Notes: a model not told the origin generated them from the letters alone. Positions 7,293 through 15,139 are shown, counted from the first letter of the stretch. The stretch is 17,012 bases of DNA from SLJM01 sp964415785 (GCA_964415785.1 CAYQBU010000077.1:1-17012), one strand, 5' to 3'. Numbers and translations: made by a program.

Positions 7293-8355
7293 CGAAAAAG
7301 TCTCGCACGCGGTCGACGATGCTTCGTTCCTTCTTCTTGTTGGCCCGTGTCCACGGCCCTCGACTCTTTCGCCGCTGAGAGTTGAGCTCCAGGCGGATAT
7401 AGAGGTCTCCCCGCGGCTCGTCTCCGATCGGGGGCAACCCCTTTCCTCGAAGGCGAAAGAGCTTTCCGGCGTTGGTCCCCGGCGGGACCTTCATCTTGAT
7501 CTTTCCATCCAGGGTTTCCACGGGGAGTTCACCGCCGAGCGACGCCAGCTCAAAGCTGATCACTTCCGACGCATAGAGGTCCTGCCCCTCTCGCTCAAAG
7601 CGTGGATGGGGTTCGACATTCACCGTGATCTGAAGATCGCCGGGGGGACGACCTCGACGACTCTGAACCCCTTTGCCCTTCCATCTCAGGGTCTGTCCAT
7701 CTCGCACACCGGCTGGAATATCGACGGGGAGCAATTCTGTGCCCTGGATAAACCCCTTGCCATCGCATTGTTCGCATGGCGGATCGGGAACGCGGCCAGT
7801 GGCCGAACATTGGGGACAATCGCGCATCATCGAAAAAATCCCCTCTTCGACCCGGATCTGCCCCGATCCTCGGCAACGCTGACATCTGACCCAGGCCCCG
7901 TCATGGGCGGCCCCGGAGCCTCCACACCTGCTGCACGGGTGGCGCCGTGGCACGGTCACGTCGCGGCGCACTCCCGTTACCACCTCGTGAAGCTCCAGGC
8001 TCAGGTCCACATGAATATTTTCGGTGCGATTCTTCCTATCTGGCTTCGTCAACCCATCGAGGCCCGCCGAGATGGCGGAATTGATGGCACTAAATACTTC
8101 GCCCAGATTATCCCAGGGGCTCGGCGAGTCGCCACCACCAGAGCGTCGCCGAAGGTGGTCATAGGCCTTTCGACGCTGGGGGTCACTCAACACCTCATAG
8201 GCGTGTTTGACCTCTTTGAAGCGCTCCTCTGCCACCTCATCACCCAGATTTTGGTCGGGGTGATATTTCATGGCCAGTCGGCGATAGGCCTTTTTGATTG
8301 TCGGCCTGTCGGCGTCGCGCTCCACCTCCAGAATCTCGTATAGATCTACGCTCAT
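7285..8355 (-). CDS. dnaJ: Chaperone DnaJ (type I Hsp40)
   Basis: The 356-residue product is the co-chaperone that delivers substrates to DnaK and triggers its ATP hydrolysis. The J domain is at ~4-70 with HPD at 32-34. The Gly/Phe region is short and poor in Phe (GGGDSPSPWDNLG). Four zinc-binding CxxCxGxG-type repeats follow (C141/C144, C158/C161, C180/C183, C194/C197), then the two substrate-binding beta domains, with VPPGTNAGKLFRLRGKGLPP as the usual C-terminal signature and a basic tail. The ATG at 8355 gives the standard MSVDLYEILEV start; a longer in-frame version from a TTG at 8427 (19 bases after dnaK) would add 24 acidic residues. A GAGGGAG sequence lies 13-20 bases before the ATG, rather far. 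Its end overlaps the protease gene by 8 bases. Confidence 0.96.
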   Translation of the reverse strand: MSVDLYEILEVERDADRPTIKKAYRRLAMKYHPDQNLGDEVAEERFKEVKHAYEVLSDPQRRKAYDHLRRRSGGGDSPSPWDNLGEVFSAINSAISAGLDGLTKPDRKNRTENIHVDLSLELHEVVTGVRRDVTVPRRHPCSRCGGSGAAHDGAWVRCQRCRGSGQIRVEEGIFSMMRDCPQCSATGRVPDPPCEQCDGKGFIQGTELLPVDIPAGVRDGQTLRWKGKGVQSRRGRPPGDLQITVNVEPHPRFEREGQDLYASEVISFELASLGGELPVETLDGKIKMKVPPGTNAGKLFRLRGKGLPPIGDEPRGDLYIRLELNSQRRKSRGPWTRANKKKERSIVDRVRDFFDE

Positions 8356-8446
8356 AGGCGTTCTTTGGTCTCCCTCAAACAAAGAGGCCTCGGCCGCCTC
8401 AACCTCGGGCGCCGAGACCTCTTCCAACCGCCCACTTCACGGGCTG

Positions 8447-10297
8447 TTAATTGGCTGCCTCATCGGCCGCGTCCTCTTCTTCTTCCATCACTTCATACAT
8501 CGCCTCCGCCAACCGATGGGCTGCCGTCTCCAGCGTCTGCATGATCGTATCCAACTCATCGATGGTTGCATCGTCGATGAGTCCTTTAACCGTCTGCACG
8601 GCCTCTTTTAAGTCCTGGAGTTCCTCGTCGGGCAGCTCTGAGCCATAAGCCTCCAAACTTCGCTCCGTGGAGTAAAGCAATCCTTCGGCCTGGTTCTTCT
8701 TCTCCATCAACTCCCGGACCTCTTCATCTTCGCGCTCCTTGGCCTCGGCTTCGGCAATGATCTCATCGATCGCATCATCGCTTAAGCCCCCATCGGCCAC
8801 CACATTGACCGATTGCTCCTGACCGGTGGCTTCATCGCGGGCGGAGACGGTCACCATGCCATTTTCATCGATCTGGAAGGTCACCGCGATCTTGGGAACG
8901 CCTCGCGGTGCCGGTGGAATTCCAGTTAATTCAAATCGGGCCAGACTGGTATTATCCTCCGCCATTGCCCGCTCTCCCTGAAGGACATGAATCGGCACCA
9001 TCGTCTGATTGTCGACCGATGTGCTGAACACCTCCGTGACACTGCAGGGCACGGTCGTATTGCGCTCGATCAACGGCGTGAATACGCCGCCCGCCGTTTC
9101 CACTCCCAGGGTCAAGGGTGTGACGTCCAACAGCAACACGTCCGTCAGCTCGCCGGAGACGATGCCTCCCTGCACGGCGGCTCCCACCGCTACCACTTCG
9201 TCGGGGTTGACCGAGGTGTCGACGTCGGTCTGGAAAAACTCCTCCATGCGTTCGCGAACTCGCGGCATGCGGGTCATACCTCCGACCAGCAGAACCTCAT
9301 CAATATCGGCCCGCCGCAAGTTGGCGTCCTGGAGGGCTGTTCGACAGGGGTCGAGGGAGCGCTCAATGAGATGATCGACCAGCTCTTCGAGTTGGGCTCG
9401 TGTCAACGTCCGCTCCACATGGAGCGGCCCGTCGTCGCCGGTATGGATGAAGGGCAGATTCAGTTCCACCTCTTCGGTGGAGGACAACTCACACTTGGCC
9501 TGTTCCGCTTCTTCCTTGAGCCGTTGAAGAGCCATCGGGATTTCGCGCAGGTCGACCCCATGGGCGTCCTCAAAATCGTCGGCGATCCAGTCGATGATGG
9601 CGTTATCGAAGTCCTCTCCACCCAGGTAGGTATCGCCGGAGGTCGACAGGACACTAAAAACTCCCTCGGTCAGTTCCAAAATCGAGATGTCGAAGGTGCC
9701 ACCGCCGAGGTCATAGACAGCCACCTTTTGGGGACCCGGTGACTTCTCTGCTCCCACACCATAGGCCAGTGCCGCCGCCGTGGGCTCGTTGACGATTCGC
9801 TTGACCGTCAACCCCGCAATGCGTCCTGCGTCTTTGGTGGACTGCCTTTGGGAGTCATTGAAGTAGGCAGGCACCGTAATGATGGCGTCTTCCACTTCTT
9901 CTTCCAGGTACTCCTCGGCGATATCCTTCATCTCTCGAAGGATCAGCGCCGAGACCTCGGCCGGTGACATCTTTTCGCCGCGGATTTCGACCCAGGCGTC
10001 GCCATTGGGACCTTCCACGATTTGAAACGGGGACGAACGCCGGGCCTGAGCGACATCGGGCGCCTGGAAGCGGCGACCGATAAAGCGTTTGACCGCAAAA
10101 ACCGTATTTTCGGCATTGGTCTGCGCCTGGCGCTTGGCCACCTGCCCCACGAGTTGATCCCCGTCTTCCGTGAATCCAACGACCGAGGGAGTGGTTCGCC
10201 CCCCTTCGGCGTTCGGAATCACGATACGCTCTCCGTCGATAACACAACTTACGCAGCTGTTGGTCGTTCCCAGGTCAATCCCAATGGTTTGTCCCAT
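8447..10297 (-). CDS. dnaK: Chaperone DnaK (Hsp70)
   Basis: A 616-residue Hsp70, the ATP-driven chaperone that binds unfolded chains with DnaJ and GrpE. Nucleotide-binding domain: GIDLGTTNS at 6-14 (phosphate 1), catalytic-loop K71 in FAVKRFIG, NEPTAAALAYG at 170-180 (connect 1), DLGGGTFD at 196-203 (phosphate 2) and LLVGGMTRMP at 336-345 (adenosine). The hydrophobic interdomain linker DVLLLDV is at 386-392, followed by the beta-sandwich substrate domain and helical lid. The extreme C-terminus is acidic (EEEEDAADEAAN) without the EEVKD-like ending of E. coli DnaK, and the protein is about 20 residues shorter than E. coli DnaK. GAGG lies 8 bases before the ATG. It is 33 bases downstream of grpE in the same operon. 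Confidence 0.98.
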   Translation of the reverse strand: MGQTIGIDLGTTNSCVSCVIDGERIVIPNAEGGRTTPSVVGFTEDGDQLVGQVAKRQAQTNAENTVFAVKRFIGRRFQAPDVAQARRSSPFQIVEGPNGDAWVEIRGEKMSPAEVSALILREMKDIAEEYLEEEVEDAIITVPAYFNDSQRQSTKDAGRIAGLTVKRIVNEPTAAALAYGVGAEKSPGPQKVAVYDLGGGTFDISILELTEGVFSVLSTSGDTYLGGEDFDNAIIDWIADDFEDAHGVDLREIPMALQRLKEEAEQAKCELSSTEEVELNLPFIHTGDDGPLHVERTLTRAQLEELVDHLIERSLDPCRTALQDANLRRADIDEVLLVGGMTRMPRVRERMEEFFQTDVDTSVNPDEVVAVGAAVQGGIVSGELTDVLLLDVTPLTLGVETAGGVFTPLIERNTTVPCSVTEVFSTSVDNQTMVPIHVLQGERAMAEDNTSLARFELTGIPPAPRGVPKIAVTFQIDENGMVTVSARDEATGQEQSVNVVADGGLSDDAIDEIIAEAEAKEREDEEVRELMEKKNQAEGLLYSTERSLEAYGSELPDEELQDLKEAVQTVKGLIDDATIDELDTIMQTLETAAHRLAEAMYEVMEEEEDAADEAAN

Positions 10298-10330
10298 GGA
10301 CGTCGCCTCTTCGTCGCTTAAGGTTGATGT

Positions 10331-11305
10331 TCACTCATTCGATTCAGGTGTTTCCTCGGGGTTTTGCGTCGATTCGTCGGCTGGCGCCGAGTCGTCGCTC
10401 TCCTCTACTCCCGCCCCGGACTGTTCCGGTTCTTCGTCGGACTTCGTGTCGTCCTCTACTTCTTCCTCCGGCGCCTCGATGCGCTTGGCCACCGAGACCA
10501 GTGATGGTCGCAGCAGGCGGTCATGGAGGTAATATCCCTTTTGAAACTCCTCGACGATCGTACCCGTGTCGTGGTCCGGGGTCTCGACCTGCTGGATGGC
10601 TTCGTGGCGTTCGGGATCGAAACTCTCGTGGAGCGAGTCGAAACCACTGACGCCGTGCTTGTCGAGAGACGCCAAGATCTGCTTATACACCATTTTGACG
10701 CCATCGATAATCGACTCATCGCCGGAACCGGCGCCCTCTTCCAATTGTTTTTCCACGTGTTCAAGAGCGCGCTCGAGGTTGTCGACCGCCGGGATCAGCT
10801 CCATGACCACATCTTTGATCCCATAGCGCTTGAGCTCTTCTTCGTTGCGCTTGGCCCGTCGTTTGACGTTTTCCAGTTCCGCGGCCACGCGCAACATCTT
10901 GTCGTTGTACTTGTCGCGCTCCTCTTCAACGGATTCCTTCTCTTCCCGCACCGCTTCGAGTTCTTGACGAATATCGCGGATCTCTGAATTGAGGTCCTGG
11001 ACCACCTGCTCGGACTCTTGAACCTTGTCGACGAGCTCCAAGACCCGTTCGCGAGCTTCGTGGGCCACCTCTTTCCACTGCGGGCCCACCTTCTCCTCTT
11101 CCTGGTCTTCCTCTTCCACAAGGTCTGGTTCTTCGCTTCCGTCGGGCGAGGCCTCTTCGGGCTCCTCAACCTCGGCGTCCTCCGGAGCCCCATCGGCTTG
11201 AACTTCGTCCTTTTCGCCGTCAATGGGCTCGTCATTGGACTCTTCCCTGCCCTCCTTAGCTGCCTCGGTCTCTTCGGCGGAAGCGGTCTCTTCCTCTTCG
11301 CCCAT
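10331..11305 (-). CDS. grpE: Nucleotide exchange factor GrpE with acidic extensions
   Basis: GrpE releases ADP from DnaK and acts as a dimer. With the start at 11305 the protein has 324 residues, well above the usual ~180-200. Residues 1-70 are an acidic, disordered-looking tract, ~75-160 a long Glu/Lys coiled coil, ~160-275 the conserved core (ELIPAVDNLERAL, SFDPERHEAIQQVE, FQKGYYLHDRLLRPSLVSVAK), and ~277-324 a second acidic Ser/Pro tail. The ATG at 11305 is preferred because AGGAGG ends 5 bases before it. An in-frame ATG at 11440 would add 45 residues but has no ribosome site; since the codons between have coding-like third positions, it cannot be ruled out. It lies 33 bases before dnaK. 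The acidic arms are unusual for GrpE, and their role is unknown. Confidence 0.95.
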   Translation of the reverse strand: MGEEEETASAEETEAAKEGREESNDEPIDGEKDEVQADGAPEDAEVEEPEEASPDGSEEPDLVEEEDQEEEKVGPQWKEVAHEARERVLELVDKVQESEQVVQDLNSEIRDIRQELEAVREEKESVEEERDKYNDKMLRVAAELENVKRRAKRNEEELKRYGIKDVVMELIPAVDNLERALEHVEKQLEEGAGSGDESIIDGVKMVYKQILASLDKHGVSGFDSLHESFDPERHEAIQQVETPDHDTGTIVEEFQKGYYLHDRLLRPSLVSVAKRIEAPEEEVEDDTKSDEEPEQSGAGVEESDDSAPADESTQNPEETPESNE

Positions 11306-11513
11306 CGACTCCTCCTGGATGGAAGCTTGCTCGTCGGACTCCGGGGTCTTTGTCGCGGACTCGGGTTTCGGTGTCTCTGTCAAAACCAACTCCTCACAAG
11401 TATCGGCCTCCGCTGCAGCGCGCTTGGCCGCGCTCTGCATAACGATCGCCAGTCAGTGCTATTTTTTCAGGGGGGAGGTCATGCACGTGCGCATCACCCC
11501 TTGAGCCCCTTGT

Positions 11514-12554
11514 TCAGGTCAAAATTTCTAGTTCCTTGGATAACACACGGGCCACATTTTCCACCAGTGGAATCATCCGCGCATAATTCATGCGCATCGG
11601 CCCCAAGATCCCCACCCAACCGACCTGACGACCATCATAGAAATACCCACAGGCCACCAGACTCAGGTCATCGCCCCAGGGTTCTCCCAACTCCGGTCCG
11701 ATCAACGCCTGCGCGTTAGGCGTATCGTAGATGCGGTTGAGAATCTGGAGAACTCGTTCATGGTCGTCAAGACGCCGCAATACATCGCGAGCGCGGTCGA
11801 CATCGTCGGCCAGCTCGGTGACGTCCAGCATGTTGAGCGCCCCCTCCACAAAGAGTTCAGACCCCTTGGTAACCTCCACGACCTCGCGTCCAATCTCCAG
11901 GGCGCGTCGCATAAATTCGCGAAATTCGCTCTCCACTTCCTCGCGCTTTGACTCCACCGAGTGGCGAACCTCGGTCAAGCTCTTTCCCACCACCACCTCA
12001 CTGAGGTAATTCTGCATTCGTTTCAGGGTACCCTCATCGACGTCGTCGTCGAGACGCACCGTGCGATCGAAGACCCGCCCGTCGCGGGTCACCAGCAGTA
12101 CCAGAATACGGTCGCCGGCGAGCTTCGAGAAATGAACGGCCTGCAGCTTGATATCCTCTAGCTCCGGGCTGGAGACGATGCTCGTCATCTGCGATAACTG
12201 GCTAATCACGGAGCTGACCGATTGGGCTACCGTGGACGCGCTCTCGCGCTCCAATTGACCCTGATACTGGGAGACATCGAATTCGTCGGGAGATACAACC
12301 TGCCCCGTTTCCACGAGGTGATCGACGTAATTTCTCATCCCTTCCCAGGTCGGCATGCGTCCCGCCGAAGTATGGGGTTGGTGCAATAGACCGATGCGCT
12401 CCATCTCGGACATCGTATTGCGCACGGTGGCGGAACTGACATCGATCCCCTTCTGGTCTGCGATCGTCTTGCTGCCCACGGGCTGGGCCGTGCGGTTAAA
12501 ATGCTCGACCACACGGATCAAGATATCGAGTTGTCGCTCTGTCTGTGGCCGCAT
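11514..12554 (-). CDS. hrcA: Heat-inducible transcription repressor HrcA
   Basis: HrcA represses chaperone operons by binding CIRCE operators and is kept folded by the chaperones it controls. The 346-residue product has the N-terminal winged helix (1-75) with GSKTI, VSSATVRNTMSEMERIGLL and QPHTSAGRMPTWEGMRNYVDHL, which are close to the family consensus, followed by the dimerisation and inserted GAF-like domains and the family ending (GILGPMRMNYARMIPLVENVARVLSKEL). The ATG at 12554 is chosen over an in-frame ATG at 12584 because AGGAGG lies 4 bases upstream and the family begins here. It is the first gene of the operon, 94 bases after a strong promoter match. No CIRCE sequence is visible near it, so the operator may have diverged or lie elsewhere. 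Confidence 0.96.
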   Translation of the reverse strand: MRPQTERQLDILIRVVEHFNRTAQPVGSKTIADQKGIDVSSATVRNTMSEMERIGLLHQPHTSAGRMPTWEGMRNYVDHLVETGQVVSPDEFDVSQYQGQLERESASTVAQSVSSVISQLSQMTSIVSSPELEDIKLQAVHFSKLAGDRILVLLVTRDGRVFDRTVRLDDDVDEGTLKRMQNYLSEVVVGKSLTEVRHSVESKREEVESEFREFMRRALEIGREVVEVTKGSELFVEGALNMLDVTELADDVDRARDVLRRLDDHERVLQILNRIYDTPNAQALIGPELGEPWGDDLSLVACGYFYDGRQVGWVGILGPMRMNYARMIPLVENVARVLSKELEILT

Positions 12555-12647
12555 ACCGCCTCCTACAACGTAACGGAAGTCCATCGGAGGGCTTGTACCT
12601 ACCGACAGGCATTAAACCAGCGCGATTGGGCCTGTGCGTGGCCCCTC

Positions 12648-12677
12648 AGAATAGCCACCACAGCAGCAATATGTCAA
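12648..12677 (-). promoter_or_regulatory. Promoter before hrcA
   Basis: On the minus strand a perfect -35 TTGACA (12672-12677) is followed after 18 bases by TATTCT (12648-12653), 4 of 6 with the -10 consensus. It lies in the only sizeable gap (138-168 bases) before the chaperone string and would leave about an 85-base leader. A short inverted repeat GGGCC-N7-GGCCC (12628-12644) lies just past the expected start site and could be an operator, but its arms are only 5 bases. Confidence 0.55.
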
Positions 12678-12722
12678 TTATCCCGGGTTACGCTGCCATT
12701 CCGACATCCGTTGTAGTGTTGG

Positions 12723-14384
12723 TCATTCTCCGAGCTCGCGGCGGATGCGATCCTTAAGTCCTTCCAGATCGCGATCGACTTCCATCTTCCGGAAGCGATC
12801 CTCCATGCCTCGACGCCCATTGCCTTCCTCGTCGGCATCGTCGTCTTCCAGGTAGCCCGACGGATCCCCCTCGCTGGCCCCCGACCCGCGGCGGGCCGCA
12901 TCCTTCAATTTCGCCTTCTGGCGACGGAGTTGGCTGAGCCGTTGCTCCAACTCATCGACCTCATCGATATAACCCTCGAGAATATCCGCCGCCTCTTCGA
13001 CGAGATCATCCTCTTTCCACTCCCGTGAGAGCTCCAAGCGGTCGCGCCAGCGCCGTTGCTGCTTCTCCAGGTCCGTGAGCTGGCGTTCGATATCGCGTTC
13101 CTCCAGGATCAGCGACGCCAATTGCTCCTTGGCCTCCGCCCGCGTCAGCGAAGCCGGCACAGAGCGCTCCTCGTGCTCTGCCCTTTCCTTGGTTTGACTC
13201 TTCTCGTCACCTGAGGGCGCTCCCTCGCTGGACTTGACGCCAATGGACTCAAAGGGGGTCTCCTGTTCTTCGGCCTCTCCCTCCTCGTGGGAGGTCTTTT
13301 CATCTGTGGACGTGGGCGACTTCAGTGCCTCGCCTTGCGTCGCCACAGCCTCCAGGCTGTCGAGCAGCGCCTGCGCGGCTTGCTCTGCATCCCAGGGAGC
13401 CAGTCGTTGACCCAGGTCCTCATCGGTGGCGGAAATAAAATCGTCGAGCCTGGTCCCCAGTTGTGAGAACCCCTCACAGATTTCGGCAACCCCCAATTGC
13501 TCGATCCCCAGAGCTTGGCCCGGCCCGGCGTCGACGACCATCATTGGCGTTCCCACGCTGAGTAGTTCTGGAAGCAGCGGGTCCTGAGCCGAAGCCACGA
13601 CCCGATCGGCGGCCGCCACGTAGCGCTCCAGATCCGATACGGAACCAAACATGGCCGCTTCCAGACCATATTCATCGGCGCTGCGACGAAGTGCGGCCGC
13701 TTTCGAGCGATCCCCATCATGGTGAAAGATGAATTGGCGCGCCCCATCGACCAGGGAGCATTGAAAGATCAATTTTGCAATCCGATCGGAGGCAAAGCCA
13801 CTGGCTCGGACCAATACCACGGGATGCTCGCCGGCCAGACCTAGCTTTTCGGCCTCTTCACTACCTTCAATCGATTCCCTGTAGCGGGGATCGACACTGG
13901 GCCCTCCTCGAAAGATGGCATCTCCGGGGATTCCTTGCGCTCTCAACCTCTCCTCCATCGGCTCTGTGGGGACGATGAAGCAGTCCGGTGGGCTGGAAAT
14001 CCATTGGTCGTCAAACCCAAACTCATCGATGAGTCCCACCTGCAGGCTCTCCACGCCGCTGACCCGGTTGACCATCGCCAGGGCTCGTGCGTAGCGGGGG
14101 TCCGTGACCACCAGTATGTCGGGGCGTTTTCTCTGAAGCGCGCCCAGAAAGTCTTCCCCCGCTCCCTGACCATCACCGGTGATGCGAAGGCTTCGAATAA
14201 TCCGCTCTGCCCCTTCCGCAAGGGCGCCTCGAGCCACAGTCCCGAGGGCCTCTGAAATCGTCACCCACCGGGCGTTGATACCGCGCTCATCGAGCTCGTC
14301 GACCACCGTCGCCAGCGATGCATTGCTGGCCGTTTGATCGCTGATCAACCAGAGCGTCTTCCCGTCTTCTAACTCGTCGGTCAT
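12723..14384 (-). CDS. Degenerate GT-B glycosyltransferase-like protein fused to a coiled coil
   Basis: A 553-residue two-part protein. Residues ~8-345 resemble the GT-B fold of MGDG synthase/MurG-type glycosyltransferases: RKRPDILVVTDP (85-96), VGLIDEFGFDDQWI (116-129), DCFIVPTEPMEERLRAQGIP (134-153), then FRGGPSVDPRY, and a C-terminal half with MMVVDAGPGQALGIEQLG (281-298). The N-terminal glycine/histidine loop expected in the family is absent (LWLISDQTASNASLA), and ASAQDPLLPELL (264-275) stands where the sugar-nucleotide site usually has a glycine-rich loop, so catalysis is doubtful. An acidic Ser/Glu linker (350-412) leads to a coiled coil (~415-500), then an acidic tail. The ATG at 14384 has GGAGG 6 bases upstream. 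It is 69 bases after the response regulator and may be co-transcribed with it. The family call rests on motif layout only. Confidence 0.65.
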   Translation of the reverse strand: MTDELEDGKTLWLISDQTASNASLATVVDELDERGINARWVTISEALGTVARGALAEGAERIIRSLRITGDGQGAGEDFLGALQRKRPDILVVTDPRYARALAMVNRVSGVESLQVGLIDEFGFDDQWISSPPDCFIVPTEPMEERLRAQGIPGDAIFRGGPSVDPRYRESIEGSEEAEKLGLAGEHPVVLVRASGFASDRIAKLIFQCSLVDGARQFIFHHDGDRSKAAALRRSADEYGLEAAMFGSVSDLERYVAAADRVVASAQDPLLPELLSVGTPMMVVDAGPGQALGIEQLGVAEICEGFSQLGTRLDDFISATDEDLGQRLAPWDAEQAAQALLDSLEAVATQGEALKSPTSTDEKTSHEEGEAEEQETPFESIGVKSSEGAPSGDEKSQTKERAEHEERSVPASLTRAEAKEQLASLILEERDIERQLTDLEKQQRRWRDRLELSREWKEDDLVEEAADILEGYIDEVDELEQRLSQLRRQKAKLKDAARRGSGASEGDPSGYLEDDDADEEGNGRRGMEDRFRKMEVDRDLEGLKDRIRRELGE

Positions 14385-14453
14385 CGTGCTCCTCCCGGTG
14401 CGTTGGCCTGCTCCTGCCTCGCCATGGATTCAGCGATGCAGGCTGGCGGCCGC

Positions 14454-14825
14454 TTAATATTCGTAGAAATTATTGAGAAACTCGGCGATCTGGGTCACGT
14501 CCATCGACTTACAGAAATAGCCGTTGAGCTCTTTTTCCACACAAAACTCGTGGAGGTCGTCAGCATCCATATCGCTAAAGGCGACAACCACCATATCCTC
14601 GTAGCGTGAATCCTCGAGGCTCGCCAAGAGATCCTCGGTATTGAGTCGTTTCATCTCCACATCGATGAGCAAAATCTCCGGGTCCTCATACTCGATCTTG
14701 GAAATCGCGCCATTGGGCGAGGCCAAATGGACCACTTCATAGCCGCCCTCCTGCAGGTACTCTTCGACCTCCATGACATCCATAATATTTTCATCGAGTA
14801 TTAGCACCTTTCGGCCGGTGTCCAT
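14454..14825 (-). CDS. Single-domain response regulator (receiver domain only)
   Basis: A 123-residue CheY-like protein with no output domain. Seen: acidic pair D11/E12 after the first strand (KVLILDEN), phospho-acceptor D55 at the end of ILLID, S84 in VVVAFSD as the switch Ser/Thr, and K106 in GYFCKSMD. All receiver key positions are filled, so phosphorylation is plausible. The proline usually following the conserved Lys is replaced by Met-Asp. The ATG at 14825 is chosen over an in-frame GTG at 14846 because GAGGT lies 6-7 bases before it. There is no histidine kinase in the window, so the input must come from elsewhere. A promoter match with a C8 run in its spacer lies 91 bases upstream. 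Confidence 0.85.
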   Translation of the reverse strand: MDTGRKVLILDENIMDVMEVEEYLQEGGYEVVHLASPNGAISKIEYEDPEILLIDVEMKRLNTEDLLASLEDSRYEDMVVVAFSDMDADDLHEFCVEKELNGYFCKSMDVTQIAEFLNNFYEY

Positions 14826-14915
14826 GATCTTACCTCGTTTCACCACAGCAGCGGTTGTGCAGGCTTTCGATGGCCTAGCTTCCCAGACGCTATCGATTCC
14901 AATAAATTCCAGCTT

Positions 14916-14944
14916 ACTCTACGGGGGGGGCGAAAGTGAATCAA
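14916..14944 (-). promoter_or_regulatory. Promoter candidate of the response regulator
   Basis: On the minus strand TTGATT (14939-14944), 17 bases, then TAGAGT (14916-14921), each 4 of 6 with sigma-70 consensus. The spacer contains a run of eight C. It lies after the tRNA terminator and 91 bases before the response regulator start, so it is well placed, but the match is moderate. Confidence 0.35.
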
Positions 14945-15015
14945 TCTCCCTCGTCAGGGCATCCCGTCAATAATTTGGGCGTAGACGACTGGTGGCCCAT
15001 GACCCGCAATAAAAA

Positions 15016-15048
15016 ACCCATCCTTCGGTTCGGGTCCGAGGGATGGGT
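15016..15048 (-). terminator. Rho-independent terminator of tRNA-Cys
   Basis: A 13-bp stem (15016-15028 with 15036-15048, one G-T pair) and a 7-base loop, followed on the minus strand by a T-run (15011-15015). It lies 8 bases after the tRNA 3' end, so it ends the tRNA transcript and separates it from the response regulator. Confidence 0.9.
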
Positions 15049-15055
15049 CTGGCAG

Positions 15056-15127
15056 AGGCGGCGACCGGATTCGAACCGGTGAATCAAGGCTTTGCAGGCC
15101 CTTGCCTTACCACTTGGCTACGCCGCC
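15056..15127 (-). tRNA. tRNA-Cys (anticodon GCA)
   Basis: A 72-base cloverleaf on the minus strand: 7-bp acceptor GGCGGCG/CGCCGCC, D stem GCC/GGC with an AAGTGGTAA loop, anticodon stem AGGGC/GCCTT (one G-T pair) with loop CTGCAAA, a short variable loop GATTC, and T stem ACCGG/CCGGT around TTCGAAT. Anticodon GCA reads Cys codons UGC/UGU. The discriminator base is U, as usual for bacterial tRNA-Cys. The 3' CCA is not encoded, so a CCA-adding enzyme is required. Confidence 0.97.
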
Positions 15128-15138
15128 GTCACGGCGGC
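15122..15138. repeat. Palindrome across the tRNA-Cys 5' end
   Basis: GCCGCCGT-C-ACGGCGGC is a perfect 17-base palindrome covering the first six tRNA bases and the leader. In the precursor, leader GCCGCC can pair with the tRNA 5' GGCGGC around a GTGAC loop, competing with the acceptor stem. Confidence 0.6.
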
Positions 15139-15139
15139 T

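Noticed and set aside
7606..8343. 245-residue plus-strand open frame opposite dnaJ
   Set aside because: The opposite strand has complete J-domain and zinc-finger motifs; this frame has none.
8356..8427. Upstream TTG-started extension of DnaJ by 24 residues
   Set aside because: The J domain normally begins at the ATG at 8355, and no good ribosome site precedes the TTG. It is kept only as an alternative.
8987..9742. 251-residue plus-strand open frame opposite dnaK
   Set aside because: The opposite strand is unmistakable DnaK; the frame is a GC-rich shadow.
11379..11384. TTGACA on the minus strand near the 5' end of grpE as an internal promoter
   Set aside because: No -10 match at 16-18 bases downstream.
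11455..11461. TAGCACT on the minus strand between hrcA and grpE, like half a CIRCE site
   Set aside because: The second arm GAGTGCTAA is absent at the required spacing; only one half matches.
11018..11719. Long Leu/Phe-rich plus-strand open frame opposite grpE and the end of hrcA
   Set aside because: It mirrors Glu/Lys-rich codons of grpE and crosses the hrcA gene end; no family features or ribosome site.
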